The position numbers and the translations under genes are program-made. Shown one piece after another: positions 1 through 8,291 of a stretch of 64,000 nt of DNA. Each line of letters opens with the position of its first letter. The stretch's first letter is position 1. The notes under the pieces were generated by a model. That model ran no database searches and was not told the origin of the DNA. It saw only the letters and a program-made list of their open reading frames with translations. Origin of the DNA: Larkinella knui (GTDB lineage Bacteria > Bacteroidota > Bacteroidia > Cytophagales > Spirosomataceae); NCBI RefSeq assembly GCF_003858645.1, contig NZ_RQJP01000005.1:372001-436000 (forward strand), in the 5' to 3' direction.

Positions 1-512
1 TTTTAGCAGGGCGTTGGTGACATGTTGTTGCATACGATTTTAGGTTTGATGCGTAAAAATGTACGTATGCTTTCAACGCTAATTTCGATCCGGTGTTGCG
101 AAAGACAGTTTTAGCCTGAACTAAAAAATAGCCTTTTCCTACGCATTTCCCGTCTGATAACCTCATCGGGCCTCGGCCATGCTGGTAAGCTAGTCCGGGA
201 GTGAAGGCTGTAGGTATAATCGGTTTCGATTTGTGTACCGGCACGGACGGGAGTCGTCACGTTGAGCAGCAGGTCGGCGGGGTGTCGGTCCGGCGCGGGC
301 TGGTGGTCGGGCAGTTTTTCATTACGCAGCTTTTCGTCATTGGGGCCATCGTCGTGACGCGCCAGGTGCGGCATATGCAGCAGGGTTCAACTCCCTCTCT
401 TATTTTGCCAAATGTTTCAGGGACCAGTTCGGCCAGTTGCCCACTGAATACCAGAGCCGGTTTAGTGCTCCTGCCTAGATTTTTTTATTTTTGGTTACCG
501 GAATGGTTTCGC
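1..512. other. Left edge, no convincing gene
   Basis: I see no supportable gene here. Open frames on both strands (111-374 minus, 201-692 plus) have proline/arginine-rich compositions typical of chance frames, no signal peptide and no familiar motif. No strong hairpin terminator was found. The stretch may hold the 3' flank of the DUF5675 gene and the flank of a gene lying outside the window. Confidence 0.5.
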
Positions 513-1001
513 TCAAACCGGTTGGTTTACAGGAGGTTCTGTTGCCGAAAATGCCAGGAAAGCTTCCTCGTCCCGAATGATCGTAATGAATATTTTCTCC
601 TTTTTTATAACGGCCATCAGTTGGGAAAACAAGGCATTGAACGCCTTTTTCGAATTGAGCACCATGTCTTTCTGCCGATCCGTGCCCGGTAACAAACAGC
701 CCAGTGTGTCGGCTTCAAAATTGCCAACATGAATTCGGATGCCATCAAAACCGGGTACGTTGACCAGCAGCGGCAGAAATTTTTTGAACTTATTGCTGAA
801 ATTTACCGCGATCTCGTAGCGACCAACCGGAATGGCGGTTTTCCCAAAAACCTTGATTTGTTTGATTTGAAGCAATGGCGTTTCGGTACTCAATCCACGG
901 TCGCGATCTTCCAGAAAAAAACCGGTAACGATTCCGTTGACTGAATACTCCGAAATAGTTGATATGTCGGTGAAAAACTTCCGAACGACCGTTAATTCCA
1001 T
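513..1001 (-). CDS. DUF5675 family protein
   Basis: A 162-residue protein beginning MELTVVRK. It carries the conserved DUF5675 segments: an opening beta strand of the MELTVxRK type, a middle GKTAIPVGRYEI motif (around residues 53-64), PLLVNVPGFDGIRIHVGN, and DTLGCLLPG. This family of unknown function is found in phage-type regions and as single chromosomal genes in Bacteroidota; an L,D-transpeptidase-like fold has been suggested for related sequences, which is uncertain here. The frame stays open for 67 more codons upstream to 1202, but that part is low in family-like sequence, so the ATG at 1001 is preferred. No tail, holin or lysozyme genes lie nearby, so it is not part of a visible prophage. 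Confidence 0.8.
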   Translation of the reverse strand: MELTVVRKFFTDISTISEYSVNGIVTGFFLEDRDRGLSTETPLLQIKQIKVFGKTAIPVGRYEIAVNFSNKFKKFLPLLVNVPGFDGIRIHVGNFEADTLGCLLPGTDRQKDMVLNSKKAFNALFSQLMAVIKKEKIFITIIRDEEAFLAFSATEPPVNQPV

Positions 1002-1269
1002 TGGTTTCGAGCGTTTTAGGGTTGGCAGACAAGATACCGATTCCTCCGGCATCATGCCCAAAGTTTTTACTGACCGGCAACCTGACCCCGTCCGCACCGG
1101 AAAATCAGCGGTTTGGGCTCCTCCGGTTTCCTTCTGATTTGTCCCGTTTGGGTTATTTCCGCACGTTCCCAAAAGTAGCAGGGATTGACTCATTTGTGAC
1201 ACCCTTTTCGGGCGTTGAAGCCGACCTTTGATTCATTCAAACGGACACAAAAACTAAACTTCATACGCC

Positions 1270-1674
1270 ATGAAAACGCTCTTCAACTCCCTGCTCGTTG
1301 CCTTTACATTGACTGTCGTTACCTGCTCGGCTTCTTGGGCTGAAAGCAACAAACCCATCGGCCGGCCCAAGAATGTTGCGGCTTTTCAGAGTGGCATGTA
1401 TACCACGGCCGAAGGCAAACTCCGGATTGCGCTGGACAAACAAACCGGCGGATCGGTGGTGATTCGGCTGACCAATCAGGCGGGCACCGACCTTTTCGTT
1501 GAACAGGTAGGCCAACGTCAGCAAACGGCTCGTCTACTTTTAGACATCAGTGCGCTGCCCGACGGCCTCTATCAGGTGGTTATCACCAATGGGGTAGAAA
1601 CGACCAAGCAGGCGTTAACACTGGCCACCACCCGGCAAACCATCGCCGTTTCCCGACTGGTTGCCTTTAACTAA
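1270..1674 (+). CDS. Small secreted beta-rich protein
   Basis: A 134-residue protein with a clear signal peptide (MKTLFNSLLVAFTLTVVTCSASWA, cleavage near residue 24). The rest reads as a small beta-sandwich with LRIALDKQTGG, VVIRLTNQAG, LLLDISALPDGLYQVVITNG: the L-x-G-x-Y pattern resembles T9SS C-terminal sorting domains and DUF3244-like periplasmic proteins, but it lacks the usual linker and stands alone. Proteins of this type are frequent in Spirosoma relatives; function is unknown. It is monocistronic and ends just before a very strong hairpin. Confidence 0.8.
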   Translation: MKTLFNSLLVAFTLTVVTCSASWAESNKPIGRPKNVAAFQSGMYTTAEGKLRIALDKQTGGSVVIRLTNQAGTDLFVEQVGQRQQTARLLLDISALPDGLYQVVITNGVETTKQALTLATTRQTIAVSRLVAFN

Positions 1675-1687
1675 ACCGGAATTCATG

Positions 1688-1729
1688 CCCTGCAAAAGCC
1701 GACTCCACTCTGAGTCGGCTTTTGCAGGG
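1688..1729. terminator. Strong intrinsic terminator
   Basis: A perfect 18-bp inverted repeat (CCCTGCAAAAGCCGACTC paired with its complement at 1712-1729) with a 6-nt loop, 14 bp after the stop codon of the secreted protein gene. There is no long T run beyond the stem, but the stem's 3' arm contains TTTT. It clearly ends the 1270-1674 transcript. Confidence 0.85.
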
Positions 1730-1841
1730 TGTCGAACCCTGCCGCCTGCTGGGTTTGGCCGCTGCGTATTGAAAGGCGAACGGGGTCAAAATACCGCCTT
1801 AATTTGAAAGAAGGCGGGTGTGAGATGGACCGGGTATGGGG

Positions 1842-1872
1842 TTGATTCGGATAAGGCAATCGCCTAACTTTG
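1842..1872 (+). promoter_or_regulatory. Bacteroidota-type promoter for the 2066 gene
   Basis: TAACTTTG at 1865-1872 matches the TAnnTTTG -7 element exactly, with a TTG at 1842-1844 twenty bases upstream, the usual -33 spacing. It lies about 190 bp before the next gene. The rest of the 1675-2065 gap holds the terminator at 1688-1729 and nothing else recognisable. Confidence 0.55.
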
Positions 1873-2065
1873 TCAAAAACACCCTGACGCAAGTTGGCAT
1901 CTTTGTGCCAAAAGGGTAGGCTGTTTGGGCAGTGGAGCGGGTTCGCAGGAAAGCCTGATCGCCGAAAAAGTAGCTAACGTTCTTTCTGTCGGGATGGACT
2001 TGTTCGACTGAAACAAAAATGAATCACAATCCGTTGGGTTGGTATCCCACAAATCAGATACGACT

Positions 2066-2593
2066 ATGGCACGACCGAATCTCCCGCTTATCGACGCCTT
2101 ACGGCGAACAGCCCGGAAACTGCGTGAAGGCGCTCCGTATGAATGGGGGCACATGGGCGGTTGCAACTGCGGCAATCTCGCTCAGGAACTCACCAAACTC
2201 TCGAAAGGTCAGATTCATGCCTACGCCATGGAGCGCTACGGCGATTGGAACGAGCAGGTGGCCGACTACTGTCCTACCAGCTTGATGCCCATTGATCTGG
2301 TTATCAGCGAAATGTTGCAGGCTGGCCTTTCGCTGGAAGATCTGAAAAATCTTGAAAAACTAGCTGACCGGCGGGTGTTGTCGCGTCTGCCGATCGAAAA
2401 CCGCTTCCTGCGCCACAACCACCGCGATGATGTCATCCTGTATCTGACCGAATGGGCCGCTTTGCTGGAAGAAGAGCTTCTGGCAAAAATCGACTTGCCG
2501 AAGTTCGAAGTGTCCGTGCAGAAAGTCGACCAGGGGACGGCAACCATGAACCAGTTCGTTCAAAGTCATTCCTCCCATCCGTCAGCGAGCTGA
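2066..2593 (+). CDS. Conserved hypothetical protein
   Basis: A 175-residue, mostly helical cytoplasmic protein starting MARPNLPLIDALRRTARKL. I do not recognise a named domain. It has a GGCNCGNLAQ turn near residue 30 and a KEG-rich acidic helix EEELLAKIDLP near the C-terminus. No signal peptide or membrane segment. The start at 2066 is chosen because the upstream in-frame ATG at 2039 adds only nine poorly conserved-looking residues. Its 3' end overlaps the convergent xth gene by 28 bp. Confidence 0.75.
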   Translation: MARPNLPLIDALRRTARKLREGAPYEWGHMGGCNCGNLAQELTKLSKGQIHAYAMERYGDWNEQVADYCPTSLMPIDLVISEMLQAGLSLEDLKNLEKLADRRVLSRLPIENRFLRHNHRDDVILYLTEWAALLEEELLAKIDLPKFEVSVQKVDQGTATMNQFVQSHSSHPSAS

Positions 2594-3351
2594 ATCCAGG
2601 TGGGAGCGTGATCACTGGTTTTCTCCCAGCCACGAACCTGGTGGTCGACCCCGGCAGCGACCAGATGACGGGCCAGGCGTGGGTTGAGCAGTAAGTGGTC
2701 GATCCGCAATCCGGCATTCCGACCGTAGGCATTCCGGAAATAATCCCAATACGTATACAGTTGCTCATCAGGGTGGAGCTTTCGCAGCGCGTCGGTCCAT
2801 CCCTGATCGATCAGCGTTTTGAAAGCCGCCCGGGTTTCGGGCCTGAACAGGGCATCATCGAGCCATCGTTCGGGTTTGTAAGCATCCTTTTCGGTCGGAA
2901 TAACATTGTAATCCCCGGCTAAGACCACCGGTGCCGCGTCGTTTAGCAGTTGGGCTGCATGCACCTTTAACCGCTCAAACCACTGGCGTTTATAGTCAAA
3001 TTTGGGCCCTGGTGCCGGATTTCCGTTGGGCAGGTAGAGACAACCAACCCGTAAACCCCTGACGATGGCTTCGAGGTACCGGCTTTGCGTATCTTCCGGG
3101 TCGCCGGGAAGTGATCGGTGAACCTCCTGAATCGGACCACCGCGGGCGAGAATAGCGACTCCATTCCAGCTCTTCTGTCCCTGCCAGAGGGCGTGATAAC
3201 CGGCATCCCGCAGCGCGTTTTCGGGAAATTTCTCTTGTGGTGCTTTCAACTCCTGCAGGCATACGATAGCTGGCGCTGTTTCGGCCAGCCACCGCAGAAG
3301 AACGGGTAAGCGGCTGATAATTCCATTGACATTGTAAGTAGCTATTTTCAT
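2566..3351 (-). CDS. xth: Exodeoxyribonuclease III
   Basis: A 261-residue member of the exonuclease III/AP endonuclease family (Mg-dependent 3'-5' exonuclease and AP endonuclease of base excision repair). Visible motifs: KIATYNVNG at the N-terminus, LQELKAPQEKFP (catalytic Glu), YLPNGNP, GDYNVIPTEKD (catalytic Asp/Asn), and the C-terminal RIDHLL and SDHAPTWI with the active His. Length is normal for the family. The frame is open 26 codons further upstream, but the family start MKIATYN at 3351 is clear. The 3' end overlaps the opposite-strand hypothetical gene. Confidence 0.95.
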   Translation of the reverse strand: MKIATYNVNGIISRLPVLLRWLAETAPAIVCLQELKAPQEKFPENALRDAGYHALWQGQKSWNGVAILARGGPIQEVHRSLPGDPEDTQSRYLEAIVRGLRVGCLYLPNGNPAPGPKFDYKRQWFERLKVHAAQLLNDAAPVVLAGDYNVIPTEKDAYKPERWLDDALFRPETRAAFKTLIDQGWTDALRKLHPDEQLYTYWDYFRNAYGRNAGLRIDHLLLNPRLARHLVAAGVDHQVRGWEKTSDHAPTWIQLADGWEE

Positions 3352-3473
3352 GTTCCAATGCTGGTAAACCGTCCAACTGCCAAAGGTATTCCTACTGGTA
3401 ACCATTGAACGGAACTGGCCTTCCCGCAATTCGACCGTTTGCCCGGCTGACTAATAAGGGAACAAAATTCGAC

Positions 3474-4253
3474 TTACGGTTTGGTCAAATTGAGGTTATG
3501 AAATAAAAACAGCCGGATTGCGTGGTTGTTGACAAACGCATTCCCCGACGCCTGCTGCTGATACAGATTCATATAACCCAACTGCGCCGTAAACGTTTTG
3601 CTGAACGGGTAAGCCAGACCAACAAAGAAGCGGTTTTGGTCAAAATAATTATACGTGATTTGCTTGCCGGCATTGATGTGAATTTCATCCTGAAGTACGA
3701 AATTGGGTACGCCGGGTTTCGGCGTGTCTCCCTTGAGCGGGACCTGGACGGTAATCATATACCGAAAGCGGAAATTGAACGTATACCCATCGGCCAGCTC
3801 CGTACCGAGCGTTTTGTGAATATTGCGTTCTTCAAGCCGTATCCACTGGTTGAGGTGCAGGCGTTTATAATGACTCTGCCAGTTGACCTGCTGCCAGAGA
3901 CGATGTTCGGGTCGAACCAGCGGATCGGCATCCCCAATGGGCGCAACCGCCGGATAAAGACGGACGTAGGCGTAACCGGCGGTGAGCCGAATCTGGTCGG
4001 ACACGTAATAGGTAATCCCCGGACGAACAATCAGCGTACTCCAGCGGTCCAGAAAATGATCGGTACGGCGGGCATGAAGATCAAGCCAGATTCCCCAGCG
4101 ATTGCTCAACCGGGTTTGGTTAAAATAGCCCAGCCAGGCTTGTTGCTGAGTGCGGACTTGCTTGGTGGGCACGGTTTGCGCCGTCAGTTCAAAATGGACG
4201 GTTATGCCAACTAGCAGCAGGAAACGAAAGGTACGTAGCCTGTAGCGGGGCAA
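3474..4253 (-). CDS. DUF2490 outer-membrane beta-barrel protein
   Basis: The last 260 residues of this frame are a DUF2490 protein, a small outer-membrane barrel family common in Bacteroidota: QQAWLGYFNQTRLSNRWGIW, DRWSTLIVRPGITYYVSD, RPEHRLWQQ, LRLEERN-like segment, ending FLFHNLNLTKP. A signal peptide (RTFRFLLLVGITVHFELTAQ) sits just after a TTG codon at 4253, so I place the start there. The same frame is open to an ATG at 4505, which would add 84 charged, low-complexity residues before the signal peptide; that is unlikely for an exported protein. A pair of strong hairpins lies immediately upstream of the TTG. The true start is not settled. Confidence 0.8.
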   Translation of the reverse strand: MPRYRLRTFRFLLLVGITVHFELTAQTVPTKQVRTQQQAWLGYFNQTRLSNRWGIWLDLHARRTDHFLDRWSTLIVRPGITYYVSDQIRLTAGYAYVRLYPAVAPIGDADPLVRPEHRLWQQVNWQSHYKRLHLNQWIRLEERNIHKTLGTELADGYTFNFRFRYMITVQVPLKGDTPKPGVPNFVLQDEIHINAGKQITYNYFDQNRFFVGLAYPFSKTFTAQLGYMNLYQQQASGNAFVNNHAIRLFLFHNLNLTKP

Positions 4254-4259
4254 TACCGC

Positions 4260-4307
4260 ATCCCGTCGGGATTCCGGCCCCGTTTTGGCCACGGATCCGG
4301 GGCCGGA
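4260..4307 (-). promoter_or_regulatory. Double hairpin in putative DUF2490 leader
   Basis: Two adjoining perfect inverted repeats: ATCCCG-T-CGGGAT at 4260-4272 and TCCGGCCCCG (4273-4282) with CGGGGCCGGA (4298-4307), 15-nt loop. They begin 7 nt upstream of the proposed TTG start on the minus strand. If transcribed they could restrict translation initiation; if the ATG at 4505 is used they are coding. Confidence 0.5.
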
Positions 4308-4505
4308 CCGCGCCCGGAATAAGGCCGGAAAACCGTTCGGGGTTGTTCCGGCAGCCTGTGTTGCTTGAGTTGTGTGGGCCGAAGCAGCCGCCCTGACTTC
4401 CTGTTCACGGCACGCCAGAATGGAGGAATCTCCTGCTACCAGCTCTGAAGTAAAGGGCAGCGCGCCCATGAGGTTCGTATTTCGAATAAACAGTCTCCGT
4501 TTCAT

Positions 4506-4926
4506 AACCGGGTTAGTACAATTGGCAATTTAGAAAGGACAGAGATGGTAGTTGGGGGCAAGTCTACGGCGTTCGATGGGCTGAAAATAGAACAGAACTA
4601 ACCATTAGTAGATTTTTTACCTTTTTTGACAAACTTTTTCGAAAATCTGTGGGGTGATGACCGCTATACTTTTTAAAATGCAGGCAAAATGACTTTGGCC
4701 AGCAGAAGCCGTCAGGCAATTTCCACCCTCGTCTCGCTGGATGTTTGCCGCAAGGCCGTGGTTTTTCAATCGGAGCGATCCTTTTTTCTGCCGATCCGTT
4801 TGGGAAGCGTATACCGAACATTTTTCCGGCCTTTTGGCTTACTATATCTATACCCGGTTGCCTGATCACCTCTCCGGATCGGATCGCGACTCAGGCGGGC
4901 CGGATCAACAAAATCAATACAGTGCT
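4506..4926. other. Divergent spacer between DUF2490 gene and pta
   Basis: A 421-bp stretch between divergently transcribed genes, so it should hold both promoters. AT-rich near 4590-4680. A near match to the -7 element (TACTTTTT at 4667-4674) could serve pta. The pta frame stays open leftward to 4741, but that part has no resemblance to the enzyme. No hairpin or gene otherwise. Confidence 0.5.
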
Positions 4927-7023
4927 ATGTCTAAAGCCATTTTCATCGCGTCAGTGGAGCCGTATACCGGCAAATCAGTAGTGTCCCTTGGGCTGGTGAA
5001 TTGGCTGCTGGGTAAAACCATGAAAGTCGGGTATTTTAAACCCATTATCAGCGAGCAGCGGCCCGGCCAGAAAGAAATTCACATCGAAGCCATTCTGGAC
5101 TACTTCTCCCTGCCCATCGCCTACGAAGACACCTATGCCTTCACGCGGCAGGAAGCCCTGCAACGCATGGAAACGGCGGGGCGGAGCGATATGCTCAATA
5201 CCATCATCAGCAAGTATAAAAAGCTCGAAGATACCTGTGATTTTACCGTCATTGAAGGCAGTGATTTTCTGGGCGAAGGTGTTGCCTTCGAATTTGAATC
5301 GAATGCCGCCATTGCTAAAAACCTCGGCGCGCCCGTGTTGATGGTGATTAGTGGCGAAGCGAAAACAACGGCCCAGATCGTCAGCTCGGCCCTGAGCGCC
5401 CTGCAAGGGTTCGACAGCCGGGAAGTGCAGGTGCTGGGGCTGGTGGCCAACCGGGTTAAAGCCGATCAGATCGATGACGTGCGGGAGCTACTCCGCATGC
5501 AATTACCGGCCGACATCCTGCTCATGGTCATTCCGTGGGAAAAATACTTGCAAAGCCCCACCATGAACGAAATCCGCGAAGCGCTGGGTGCCAAGGTTCT
5601 GCTGGGAGAAAGTCTGCTTTCCAACCGGGTAGATAATTTTGTTACCGGCGCGATGATGCTGCCCAACTTCTTGAATTACATCAAGGAAAACGTCCTGATC
5701 GTTACGCCGGGCGATCGGGGAGACATCATCATTGGAGCGCTTCAGGCCAATTTGTCGGCGAATTATCCCAAAGTGGCCGGCCTGGTGCTGACGGCTGATA
5801 CCGAACCCGATGAGCCCGTTACCCGGCTTATTTCGGGACTGCAAACCGTGTTGCCCATTCTGTCGGTCAAACAAGGGACTTTTGGTACGACTACCGCCAT
5901 CGGAGCCATTCACTCGCGCATTACGGCCGATAACAAAACCAAAATCGAATTGGCTCTGACCCTGTTTGAATCCAACGTGAACACGAAGGAACTTGAGGAC
6001 AAAATTGTTACTTTCCACGTCGAAGGCATCACCCCGCACATGTTTCAGTACCAGCTGGTGAAAACCGCCCGGAGTGTGAAAAAGCACATTGTTCTCCCCG
6101 AAGGAAACGACGATCGCATCCTGATTGCAGCCTCCCGGCTGGTGGCCCAGAATGTGGTCCGGATAACGCTGCTGGGTGATGAATCCGAAATTATGGCGTC
6201 CATCAAGCGGTTGGGCCTTCAGGTGGACCCGGCTAGCCTGCCCATCATCAATCCGGCCAGCTCCGGGCTTTACGCTTCCTACGTCGAAACGTTGTATGAA
6301 TTGCGTAAAACCAAAAATGTAACCATCGACATGGCGCGGGATCTGATGCTGGACGTTTCCTACTTTGGCACCATGATGGTCTACAAAGGCCACGCCGATG
6401 GCATGGTTTCCGGAGCGGTTCACACCACGCAGCATACCATTCGCCCCGCCCTGCAATTCATCAAAACCAAGCCCGGTGTTTCGCTGGTTTCGTCGGTCTT
6501 TTTTATGTGTCTGCCCGACCGCGTTTCCGTCTTCGGCGACTGCGCCGTGAATCCCAATCCAACGGCCGAGCAACTGGCCGACATTGCCATTTCGTCGGCA
6601 GAAAGCAGCGCCCGGTTCGGCATCGAACCCCGTATTGCCATGCTGTCGTATTCATCCGGCACCTCGGGCGAAGGAGAAGATGTCGATAAAGTCCGGCAGG
6701 CGACGGCCATCGTGCGGCAAAAACGACCCGACTTAAATGTGGAAGGTCCCATTCAATACGACGCTGCGGTCGATCCGCTGGTGGGGAGTCAGAAACTCCC
6801 CGATTCGTCCGTGGCGGGTCGGGCCAGCGTGCTGATCTTTCCGGATTTGAATACCGGAAACAACACCTACAAAGCCGTACAGCGGGAAACCGGCGCCCTG
6901 GCGATTGGCCCCATGTTGCAGGGACTCAACAAACCCATCAATGACCTGAGCCGTGGCTGCACGGTGGACGATGTCTTTAATACGGTTGTCATCACGGCCA
7001 TTCAATGTCAGGACAATCCCTAA
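4927..7023 (+). CDS. pta: Phosphate acetyltransferase, long form
   Basis: A 698-residue phosphotransacetylase interconverting acetyl-CoA plus phosphate and acetyl phosphate. Domain order: an N-terminal BioD-like P-loop domain (KAIFIASVEPYTGKSVVSLGL, residues 3-24), a central DRTGG domain (about 220-330), and the C-terminal catalytic PTA_PTB domain from about residue 375 (HIVLPEGNDDRILIAA), with SYSSGTSGEGEDVDKV and LIFPDLNTGNNTYKAVQRE near the end. This is the long architecture of enterobacterial Pta and is complete. The ATG at 4927 is chosen over an earlier in-frame ATG because the family begins there. It is followed after 18 bp by ackA, forming the classical acetate operon. Confidence 0.96.
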   Translation: MSKAIFIASVEPYTGKSVVSLGLVNWLLGKTMKVGYFKPIISEQRPGQKEIHIEAILDYFSLPIAYEDTYAFTRQEALQRMETAGRSDMLNTIISKYKKLEDTCDFTVIEGSDFLGEGVAFEFESNAAIAKNLGAPVLMVISGEAKTTAQIVSSALSALQGFDSREVQVLGLVANRVKADQIDDVRELLRMQLPADILLMVIPWEKYLQSPTMNEIREALGAKVLLGESLLSNRVDNFVTGAMMLPNFLNYIKENVLIVTPGDRGDIIIGALQANLSANYPKVAGLVLTADTEPDEPVTRLISGLQTVLPILSVKQGTFGTTTAIGAIHSRITADNKTKIELALTLFESNVNTKELEDKIVTFHVEGITPHMFQYQLVKTARSVKKHIVLPEGNDDRILIAASRLVAQNVVRITLLGDESEIMASIKRLGLQVDPASLPIINPASSGLYASYVETLYELRKTKNVTIDMARDLMLDVSYFGTMMVYKGHADGMVSGAVHTTQHTIRPALQFIKTKPGVSLVSSVFFMCLPDRVSVFGDCAVNPNPTAEQLADIAISSAESSARFGIEPRIAMLSYSSGTSGEGEDVDKVRQATAIVRQKRPDLNVEGPIQYDAAVDPLVGSQKLPDSSVAGRASVLIFPDLNTGNNTYKAVQRETGALAIGPMLQGLNKPINDLSRGCTVDDVFNTVVITAIQCQDNP

Positions 7024-7041
7024 CCGAAACGGCCATACACT

Positions 7042-8238
7042 ATGTACATTCTCATTATCAACGCGGGCAGTAGTTCATTAAAGTACCAGCTCTTCAACAT
7101 GCCTGCCCCGGAACCGCTTTGTACGGGGTTGATTGAGCGAATTGGAACCGATCATTCGTTGATCCGTCATACCGTGCCGAGTCGGCAGGGCAATCCGGTC
7201 TTTGAGCAGAATGAGCCCATTGCCTCGCACGCCCGGGGGTTTGAAAAACTGGTCGCTCTGCTATCCGATTCGCGGTTTGGCGTTATCCGGCATCCGGATG
7301 AGATCGTCGCCATCGGGCACCGGGTTGTGCATGGGGGAGAAGGGTTTACGCAGGCGACCCTGATTACACCGGAAGTGAAAGAAAAAATCAGATCCTACTT
7401 TCCGTTAGCGCCCCTGCATACCATCAATTTTACGTGCATTGAAATCGCCGAAATGACCTTTCCCAAGGCTCAACAGGTAGCGGTTTTCGATACCGCCTTC
7501 CACCAGACTATGCCCGAATACGCTTTCCGGTATGCCATACCCGAAGCGCTATACCGGCAGGAAGGAATCCGGGTGTATGGTTTCCACGGTACCAGTCATA
7601 AGTATGTGAGCGAGAAAGCAGCGGCCTGGCTCCGAAAACCGGAAGCCAAACTCATCAGCATTCACCTGGGAAACGGGTGCAGCATAACGGCGATTCAGAA
7701 CGGCAGATCACTGGATACGAGCATGGGATTTAGTCCGCTGGCCGGACTTGTGATGGGCACCCGTTCGGGCGATATCGATCCTGCCGTCGTTTTCCATCTG
7801 ATGGCCAATGGCTACAGCCCGGATGAGGTCTACACGCTGCTCAATAAACAGTCCGGTATGGCGGGCCTGACCGGTTTTAGCGACATGCGGGATATCAAGA
7901 AACTACGGGACGAAGGCAATCCGGCGGCTGAGCTGGCCAGTGAACTGTATGCCTACCGGGTTAAAAAGTACATCGGAGCGTTTGCTGCCGTCCTGAATGG
8001 GTTGGATGCGGTGCTATTCACGGGTGGTGTGGGCGAAAACGATTCGGACATGCGGGCAAGGATTTGCCGGAATCTGGATTTTCTGGGTATTCATCTGGAC
8101 CCTGATAAAAATAAAACCTCCGGTTCCGGTCTGAGGGAAATCAATCCCGCCCAGGCCGGTGTCAAAATCCTCGTCGTTCCGACCAATGAAGAACTGGAGA
8201 TCGCCCGGCAGAGTTTTGCCTTACTGGAAACGGATTGA
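7042..8238 (+). CDS. ackA: Acetate kinase
   Basis: A 398-residue acetate kinase (acetyl phosphate + ADP to acetate + ATP), second gene of the pta-ackA operon. Active-site residues seen: N7, S10 and S12 in NAGSSSLKY, R94 in GHRVVHGGE, H126 in APLH, D150 in VAVFDTAFH, H182 in FHGTSH, R241 in MGTRSGDIDP, the FTGGVGEN loop near 326-333 and the NEELEIA Glu near 384. Full length. Oddity: after the APLH histidine the usual NPPN/NPxH turn is replaced by TINF (residues 127-130). The rest is typical, so it is probably active. Confidence 0.96.
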   Translation: MYILIINAGSSSLKYQLFNMPAPEPLCTGLIERIGTDHSLIRHTVPSRQGNPVFEQNEPIASHARGFEKLVALLSDSRFGVIRHPDEIVAIGHRVVHGGEGFTQATLITPEVKEKIRSYFPLAPLHTINFTCIEIAEMTFPKAQQVAVFDTAFHQTMPEYAFRYAIPEALYRQEGIRVYGFHGTSHKYVSEKAAAWLRKPEAKLISIHLGNGCSITAIQNGRSLDTSMGFSPLAGLVMGTRSGDIDPAVVFHLMANGYSPDEVYTLLNKQSGMAGLTGFSDMRDIKKLRDEGNPAAELASELYAYRVKKYIGAFAAVLNGLDAVLFTGGVGENDSDMRARICRNLDFLGIHLDPDKNKTSGSGLREINPAQAGVKILVVPTNEELEIARQSFALLETD

Positions 8239-8291
8239 ATACGCTGGCAACGACAGCGTGACCCCATCCATTGGACGAACTGGCGCGTGGA

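Noticed and set aside
151-160. CGTCTGATAA, near match to the TGTCTGATAA motif
   Set aside because: One mismatch, isolated, and the 8-base TCTGATAA is expected a few times by chance; several similar partial matches lie in coding DNA.
111-374. 87-codon minus-strand frame at the left edge
   Set aside because: Proline/arginine-rich with no signal, motif or promoter; overlaps an equally unsupported plus-strand frame.
4741-4926. N-terminal extension of pta
   Set aside because: The extra 62 codons have no similarity to Pta; the family begins at 4927.
5503-6573. 356-codon frame antisense to pta
   Set aside because: A shadow of the well supported pta coding sequence; its histidine/glycine-rich translation reflects complement of the real codons.
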